The position numbers and the translations under genes were made by a program. A DNA stretch of 10,413 nucleotides. Source: Candidatus Bathyarchaeota archaeon (GTDB lineage Archaea > Thermoproteota > Bathyarchaeia > Bathyarchaeales > Bathyarchaeaceae). This document shows, in pieces, positions 6,394 through 10,413 of this stretch. Below the pieces are notes generated by a model, which saw nothing but the letters and a program-made list of their open reading frames with translations, did no database searches and had not been told where the DNA came from. Position 1 is the stretch's first letter. Each line of letters begins with the position of its first letter. The stretch is from NCBI GenBank assembly GCA_020348365.1, contig CP070749.1, forward strand, positions 1,064,461 to 1,074,873. The letters run 5' to 3'.

Positions 6394-7599
6394 ATGGTTA
6401 AGACAAGTATCACTAGGAGAGAGTACGAAAGTAGAATTGACAAGGTTAAGGATGAGCTGGGCAAGAGGAAACTAGATGCTTTATACCTGACCAGCGGAGC
6501 GAGCTTTCTCTACCTCACAGGCTACTCCTATATCCTGACAGAGAGACCAGCTGCACTCATCATCCCCCTGGAAGGGGAAATAACCTTCATGGGACCATAC
6601 CTGGAGAAAGATCATATTCCATTGAAAACGGCATTGATAAAGGACATCATGACCTATCCAGACTATCCCGGAGAAAAGCATCCAATCGACCACTTCGCAA
6701 CCTTTCTGAGAGAATTGGGATTAGAAAGAAAGAAAATCGGCATTGACAACCTAGCAGGGGCAGCGGGGACATGGGGCTACAGAGGGCCATCGATAGCAGA
6801 AACGCTTCCAAAAACTAAATTCACAGAAGCAAAAGACATAGTCGAAAAGATGCGGATAATTAAATCGGAAGAGGAGATTCAACTACTGAAGGAAAGCGGC
6901 AAGTGGGCAAACCTTGCACACGCGCTGCTTCAAGAATACACTGAGCCGGGCTTGTGGGACGTCTACGTAGCACTAAGAGCCTCCTATCAAGCCTCAATGA
7001 TCATGAAGAAAACATTAGGATCAGAGTATGAGCCGTGCCAGAGGGGACTATCAGCGGCTACCGCCGGCTTTAGGGGGCAGGTCGGTCCCATGTCAGCTAT
7101 CCCCCATGCCATCAGCACCAGAAGAATGATCAGAGAAGGAGATGTAGTCATAACCGGAGTTGGAGCAGATGTTGGTGGATACAGCAGCGAATTGGAACGA
7201 ACGATGATCATCGGGGAGCCAGCTGAGAAGCAGAGAAGATACTTCGAAGTCATGCTCAAGGCTCAGGACGCAGGCCTAGAAGCCTTCAGGCCTGGAGCAA
7301 GGTGCAGTGATGTTGACAAGGCATCCAGAAAGATCATAATGAAGGCGGGCTATGAAGGACTTGTAAGACATCATACGGGCCACGGGCTGGGTCTTGAAGG
7401 TCACGAACCGCCGTGGCTAGACGTAGGCGATGACACTGTCATGAAACCAGGCATGGTCTTCAGCTGCGAACCAGGCATCTATGAACCAGGATACGCAGGA
7501 TTTAGACACTCGGACACAGTTGTCATAACCGACGACGGAGCAGAGGTCATAACCTACTATCCGCGTGATCTTGAGTCTCTGATAATAGCCAAAGGGTAA
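6394..7599 (+). CDS. M24B (Xaa-Pro peptidase/creatinase) family protein with degraded metal site
   Basis: The 401-residue protein has the two-domain layout of prolidases and creatinase: an N-terminal domain ('LDALYLTSGASFLYLTGYS') and a C-terminal pita-bread domain. H238 ('IPHA'), H330 ('GHGLG'), H337 ('HEPP') and E359 ('EPGIY') are conserved. Of the five metal ligands of E. coli aminopeptidase P, however, the first Asp is G255, the second Asp is E266 and the last Glu is S373 ('RHSD' for 'RIED'). It is therefore unlikely to be a normal dinuclear metallopeptidase. A metal-free, creatinase-like hydrolase or other pita-bread enzyme fits better, with unknown substrate. The ATG at 6394 has a GAGGT Shine-Dalgarno with 6-base spacing and matches family N-termini. 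An upstream in-frame ATG at 6337 has no such site and overlaps a TATA-like box. It converges with the rhomboid gene. Confidence 0.88.
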   Translation: MVKTSITRREYESRIDKVKDELGKRKLDALYLTSGASFLYLTGYSYILTERPAALIIPLEGEITFMGPYLEKDHIPLKTALIKDIMTYPDYPGEKHPIDHFATFLRELGLERKKIGIDNLAGAAGTWGYRGPSIAETLPKTKFTEAKDIVEKMRIIKSEEEIQLLKESGKWANLAHALLQEYTEPGLWDVYVALRASYQASMIMKKTLGSEYEPCQRGLSAATAGFRGQVGPMSAIPHAISTRRMIREGDVVITGVGADVGGYSSELERTMIIGEPAEKQRRYFEVMLKAQDAGLEAFRPGARCSDVDKASRKIIMKAGYEGLVRHHTGHGLGLEGHEPPWLDVGDDTVMKPGMVFSCEPGIYEPGYAGFRHSDTVVITDDGAEVITYYPRDLESLIIAKG

Positions 7600-7639
7600 C
7601 CCACAAAATATAACCCAAGTCCCGGCACTGTCAAACACT

Positions 7640-8635
7640 CTATGTAATTCTGTTGACTGTGAAGCTCAACACTCCATTCTTAAAACCAAAATCTTGAACT
7701 TGAGGAGATATGGTGAAAGGCAATACAACCCGCTTATAGTATGCTGTCTCTCCATGCTCAGCAGATATTGTCAACTCCCAGCCAGCTACCCTAACTTCAA
7801 TATCTGTTTCATCCACGCCCGGCAACTCAGCCACAACCCGAACTCTGTCTCCTTCTACGGTTGCGTCCACGAAGGGAGCCTTATACTTCGGGCTAATGTA
7901 AGAGGGGGTGACTTGTCTTCTTTCGACAACTACATCGCGTCTCGGTCTAGGCCGTATTCCAAACGCCTTCACCCCAATCACTCCAACCACAAAACCACCT
8001 ATGTGTGCCCAGAAAGCCACCCCTGAGAGCAACCCGCCCAAGGAGAAGAAACCCATCATCAGTTGATAGAAAAACCAAAAGCCAAGGTAGTACAATGCAG
8101 GCACCGTTATTATTTGAATGAAAAAGTAGAACACTAGGGTTCGTATTCTCGCCCTAGGATAGAGAAGGATGTAAGCACCCAGAACAGCTGAGATAGCGCC
8201 AGAAGCCCCGACAGACGGGATTTGGGTAGGGTACCATCCATAAGGTACACGCGTCAAGGAGGGCAAAGCCACATACACCGAAGCTATATGAACAAAACTA
8301 GCCGCGAATCCTCCAAGAATATAGAAGCTAATGTATTTCACACGACCGAGGGCGTCCTCAATGTTGTCGCCAAAAACCCAGAGGTATATCATATTTCCGA
8401 ACAAGTGCATTATGTCGGCATGCATGAACATGCTGGTGATGAGAGTCCAGAGGTTCTCTCCCTGTATGATGTCACGTGGAATGGCACCATATTCCCAAAT
8501 TCTATACTCCAGCACTTGCATTCGGATGGGGTCTTGCAGAAAAAAGAAAAAGAAGACAACAATGTTAACTGCTAGAAGACCATAATTCACGTAAGGCTTG
8601 ATTGTGGGTCGATTCTCATCGTGAATAGGAAACAA
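7640..8635 (-). CDS. Rhomboid intramembrane serine protease fused to C-terminal Hsp20/alpha-crystallin domain
   Basis: Residues 1-226 are a rhomboid domain of about six membrane segments. 'H-x4-H-x3-N' (H72, H77, N81) lies in helix 2, the catalytic serine is S145 in 'GASG', and the catalytic His is H211 in 'AHIGG'. The active-site set is intact, so proteolysis within the membrane is expected. After a basic, arginine-rich linker (about 228-250), residues 253-328 match an alpha-crystallin domain: 'VVAELPGVDETDIEV', 'ELTISAE', 'YYKRVVLP', 'FKNGVLSFTV'. It stops right after the last strand, without the I-x-I tail used for oligomer assembly. Six-helix topology would place this domain in the cytosol. 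The start is TTG at 8635: no ATG is nearby, the N-terminus 'MFPIHDENRP' matches typical rhomboids, and a TATA box sits about 28 bases upstream. Both domains read through one uninterrupted frame. Confidence 0.93.
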   Translation of the reverse strand: MFPIHDENRPTIKPYVNYGLLAVNIVVFFFFFLQDPIRMQVLEYRIWEYGAIPRDIIQGENLWTLITSMFMHADIMHLFGNMIYLWVFGDNIEDALGRVKYISFYILGGFAASFVHIASVYVALPSLTRVPYGWYPTQIPSVGASGAISAVLGAYILLYPRARIRTLVFYFFIQIITVPALYYLGFWFFYQLMMGFFSLGGLLSGVAFWAHIGGFVVGVIGVKAFGIRPRPRRDVVVERRQVTPSYISPKYKAPFVDATVEGDRVRVVAELPGVDETDIEVRVAGWELTISAEHGETAYYKRVVLPFTISPQVQDFGFKNGVLSFTVNRIT

Positions 8636-8658
8636 GAGATTTACTTCCCCTACACAAG

Positions 8659-8668
8659 TTTATATTAT
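8659..8668 (-). promoter_or_regulatory. TATA-like box of the rhomboid-Hsp20 gene
   Basis: On the minus strand this reads ATAATATAAA and is centred about 28 bases before the TTG codon at 8635. This predicts a leaderless or very short-leader mRNA beginning with TTG. A GGGGAAG stretch 9-15 bases before the TTG is an alternative ribosome-binding site only if transcription starts further upstream. Confidence 0.5.
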
Positions 8669-8754
8669 GTAACAAAATGTTCCCGCTGTATACAGAGATC
8701 TCGATATCTTTGAGAACAAATTCATGCGCCCCCCCTTATCTTTCTTACCCACAT

Positions 8755-8770
8755 TATGATTGGTATCATA
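8755..8770. promoter_or_regulatory. Inverted repeat upstream of the rps13 promoter
   Basis: TATGAT and ATCATA are perfect 6-base complementary arms separated by TGGT, about 33 bases before the rps13 TATA box. Their place between two divergent promoters suggests a protein-binding site. No regulator is identified. Confidence 0.3.
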
Positions 8771-8802
8771 GTTGAGACCAAACGTTGTTAGGGAAAGGAA
8801 GG

Positions 8803-8810
8803 TTTAAATA
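8803..8810 (+). promoter_or_regulatory. TATA box of the rps13-rps4-rps11 operon
   Basis: TTTAAATA, preceded by purine-rich GGAAGG that could serve as a TFB recognition element, is a near-consensus archaeal core promoter. A start near 8832 would leave a leader of about 30 bases before the ATG at 8863. Confidence 0.65.
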
Positions 8811-8862
8811 AAGTCCAATTAATTCCGTAGTCTAGTTTCGGATAGTGCCAGTGGATAGAAAA

Positions 8863-9321
8863 ATGCCTGGAGAATTCCAACACATCATTCGAATTGCAGA
8901 TACAGACTTAGACGGCACCATCATGGTGGACTATGCGCTTACCAAAATCAAGGGAGTCGGAATCAGATTAGCCAAGGTCATCGCCGAAAAAGCGAAGGTC
9001 AATCCCGAAAGCCGCCTTGGTTATCTTTCGGACGTTGAGGTTAGCAGGATCGAAGATGTCATAGAGAACCCGCCTAAATATGATATGCCGAGATGGCTAC
9101 TCAACCGCTCAAAGGACAGTGAAACTGGGAAGACCCTTCACTTGGTGGGCTCAGATCTGGTTTTCCAGACGAAAGCCAACATCGATCAGATGAAAAAGAT
9201 GAAGTCATGGAAGGGCATCCGTCACACTTATGGCTTGAAGGTACGAGGACAGAGGACAAGAACTACAGGAAGAAAAGGAAAGGCGATAGGCGTCAAGAAA
9301 AAGCGGGTTATGCAGAGGTAG
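8863..9321 (+). CDS. rps13: Small ribosomal subunit protein uS13 (archaeal S13)
   Basis: The protein is recognised by its N-terminal 'EFQHIIRIADTDLDG', the helix-hairpin 'IKGVGIRLAKVIAEKA', and the C-terminal archaeal block 'WKGIRHTYGLKVRGQRTRTTGRKG' that contacts tRNA and rRNA at the head of the 30S subunit. From the ATG at 8863 it is 152 residues, the usual archaeal length. In-frame GTG codons at 8845 and 8851 would add 6 or 4 residues not seen in homologues I recall; the GGAT at 8852-8855 suits the ATG. It opens a three-gene ribosomal operon with its own strong TATA box; rps4 follows after 16 bases. Confidence 0.96.
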   Translation: MPGEFQHIIRIADTDLDGTIMVDYALTKIKGVGIRLAKVIAEKAKVNPESRLGYLSDVEVSRIEDVIENPPKYDMPRWLLNRSKDSETGKTLHLVGSDLVFQTKANIDQMKKMKSWKGIRHTYGLKVRGQRTRTTGRKGKAIGVKKKRVMQR

Positions 9322-9337
9322 TGGGAACGGGTCTAAC

Positions 9338-9874
9338 ATGGGAGATCCCAAGAAACCGCGGAAGAAATATGAGACACCGAAGTTTCCTTGGCAAATAGAT
9401 ACTCTTGAAATGGAGCTTAGGCTAATCGGCGAGTATGGGCTTCGAAACAAGAAAGAGCTTTGGCGTCACAGAACCATGATTTCGAGGTTCAGAGGGGTAG
9501 CTAGATCGCTTTTGGGAATGTCAACTAAGGAGAGGAGGAAACGAGGGAAAAAGCTTCTTGACAAACTTCATCGCCTTGGAATCTTGCCTAAGGACGCTGA
9601 GATAGATGATGTTCTAGACCTCTCCATAGAGAACATCCTTGAAAGGAGGTTTCAGTCATTAGTTTTCAGAAAAGGTTTGGCCAAGTCTATGCACCAAGCT
9701 CGCCAATTCATCGCTCACGGGCATGTCGGCATCGATGAAAAGCGGGTTTCGTCTCCTGGGTATCTGGTTTTGAGGGACGAGGAAACGAAAATAGGTTTTG
9801 CTCCCGCGAGCCTCCTGTCAGATCCCAATCATCTTACGCGAACGTCCATCGCATCAAGGGGTGAGAAGACTTGA
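9338..9874 (+). CDS. rps4: Small ribosomal subunit protein uS4 (archaeal S4)
   Basis: This 178-residue protein begins with the archaeal signature 'MGDPKKPRKKYETPKFPW'. It continues through the helical 'LRNKKELWRHRTMISRFRG' segment and has an S4 RNA-binding domain at about 105-155 ('LAKSMHQARQFIAHGHVGIDEKRVSSPGY'). S4 is a primary 16S rRNA binder that nucleates the 30S body and in bacteria can repress its own operon; no operator is visible here. The C-terminal stretch after the S4 domain ('LLSDPNHLTRTSIASRGEKT') is short and polar. Its stop codon overlaps the rps11 start by 4 bases, implying translational coupling. Confidence 0.96.
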   Translation: MGDPKKPRKKYETPKFPWQIDTLEMELRLIGEYGLRNKKELWRHRTMISRFRGVARSLLGMSTKERRKRGKKLLDKLHRLGILPKDAEIDDVLDLSIENILERRFQSLVFRKGLAKSMHQARQFIAHGHVGIDEKRVSSPGYLVLRDEETKIGFAPASLLSDPNHLTRTSIASRGEKT

Positions 9875-10266
9875 GCAGGAAATCTGAGAGATGGGCTGTC
9901 GTCCACATCTATAGCTCCTATAATAACACTTTTGTGCACATAACGGATCTATCAGGGGCTGAAACCATCGCTAGGACTTCAGGTGGGATGTTTGTGAAGG
10001 CTGATCGGCTAGAATCCTCACCCTACGCTGCAATGAGGGCCGCGGCTCACGCAGCCACAATTGCAAGAGATAGAGGAATAAGTGCCATACACATCAAGGT
10101 TCGTGCGCCGGGAGGATCTGGTGCTAGGACTCCAGGCTCTGGTGCCCAGGCAGCCATCAGAGCCTTGGCTAGAGCTGGCTTCCGCATCGGCCGTATTGAG
10201 GAAGTCACTCCAGTTCCACATGATGGAACACGAAGAAAGGGGGGAAGAAGAGGACGCAGGATCTAG
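9871..10266 (+). CDS. rps11: Small ribosomal subunit protein uS11 (archaeal S11)
   Basis: This 131-residue protein has the full uS11 core ('AVVHIYSSYNNTFVHITDLSGAETIARTSGGMFVKADRLESSPYAA', 'IHIKVRAPGGSGARTPGSGAQAAIRALARAGFRIG') and the arginine-rich tail 'RKGGRRGRRI'. It lines the 30S platform near the mRNA exit. It starts with TTG at 9871 inside the overlap TTGA with the rps4 stop; GGTGA upstream with 6-base spacing supports this start, as does homology at 'SRKSERWAVVHIY'. In most archaea rpoD follows directly. Here the operon appears to end, with a (GC)7 palindrome 2 bases after the stop. Confidence 0.97.
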   Translation: MSRKSERWAVVHIYSSYNNTFVHITDLSGAETIARTSGGMFVKADRLESSPYAAMRAAAHAATIARDRGISAIHIKVRAPGGSGARTPGSGAQAAIRALARAGFRIGRIEEVTPVPHDGTRRKGGRRGRRI

Positions 10267-10268
10267 AG

Positions 10269-10286
10269 TTGCGCGCGCGCGCGCAA
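10269..10286. repeat. (GC)7 alternating palindrome after rps11
   Basis: TT-(GC)7-AA is an 18-base perfect palindrome that starts 3 bases after the rps11 stop. Alternating GC of this length is prone to Z-DNA or to a very stable hairpin in RNA. No T-run follows directly, so a classical bacterial-type terminator is not supported. Confidence 0.7.
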
Positions 10287-10365
10287 AGTCAATTAATACG
10301 TGTGAACATGTAGAGGTAGAGAGACTAGCCCCGCATTCTAAAGGAAACATTGAAATAATGCCTTT

Positions 10366-10381
10366 CTTTCCTTATGGAAAG
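10366..10381 (+). terminator. Possible hairpin near the right edge
   Basis: CTTTCC (10366-10371) pairs perfectly with GGAAAG (10376-10381) across the loop TTAT, preceded by a pyrimidine-rich stretch (10361-10371). It may help end the ribosomal transcript, but it is weak and the window ends soon after. The last 147 bases contain no open frame that looks like a gene. Confidence 0.25.
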
Positions 10382-10413
10382 CACCCACAATCCATATCAC
10401 AACCATATTAGGG

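Noticed and set aside
8222..8585. Two plus-strand frames of 117 and 84 codons
   Set aside because: They lie wholly antisense to the well-supported rhomboid domain and show no family features.
10082..10411. Plus-strand frame of 109 codons running past rps11
   Set aside because: It begins inside rps11 in another frame and includes the (GC)7 tract; it resembles neither rpoD nor any other known protein.

Overview
The window is archaeal chromosomal DNA, most likely from the TACK branch (Bathyarchaeia-like or a relative). The archaeal-type (class I) CCA-adding enzyme, the order rps13-rps4-rps11, TATA-like boxes about 25-30 bases before starts, a TrmB-family regulator and a Tes-like tetraether-lipid radical SAM enzyme all point to Archaea. 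Ribosomal protein S25e argues against Euryarchaeota. I cannot assign a genus. Coding density is high: the longest gaps are about 160-240 bases, and I see no IS element, CRISPR array, phage gene or integrase.

Layout. 36-2054 (+): an RNA-end-processing pair, thpR (2',3'-cyclic phosphodiesterase family) and cca (tRNA CCA-adding enzyme). 2080-3918 (-): a GNAT acetyltransferase, a small two-helix membrane protein of unknown function, and a short TrmB-type regulator. 4010-5880 (+): a Tes-like radical SAM protein, divergent from the TrmB gene across a 91-base promoter region, then rps25e. 6067-6154 (+): tRNA-Ser(UGA) with an encoded CCA, followed by a GC-rich structured trailer. 6394-7599 (+): an M24B 'pita-bread' protein that has lost most of its metal ligands. 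7640-8635 (-): a rhomboid protease carrying a C-terminal Hsp20/alpha-crystallin domain. 8863-10266 (+): rps13-rps4-rps11. The last 147 bases are noncoding, starting with a (GC)7 palindrome, where rpoD would usually follow.

How the genes relate. tRNA maturation (thpR, cca) and translation (tRNA-Ser, S25e, S13, S4, S11) are the housekeeping core. Membrane biology is the second theme: tetraether lipid formation under a possible divergent TrmB regulator, and a rhomboid protease fused to a chaperone-like domain. No complete new multi-gene system is evident. The most unusual items are the rhomboid-Hsp20 fusion, the metal-site-depleted M24 protein, the Asn at the expected third catalytic carboxylate of the CCA enzyme, and alternating GC (Z-DNA-prone) palindromes directly after a tRNA and a ribosomal operon.
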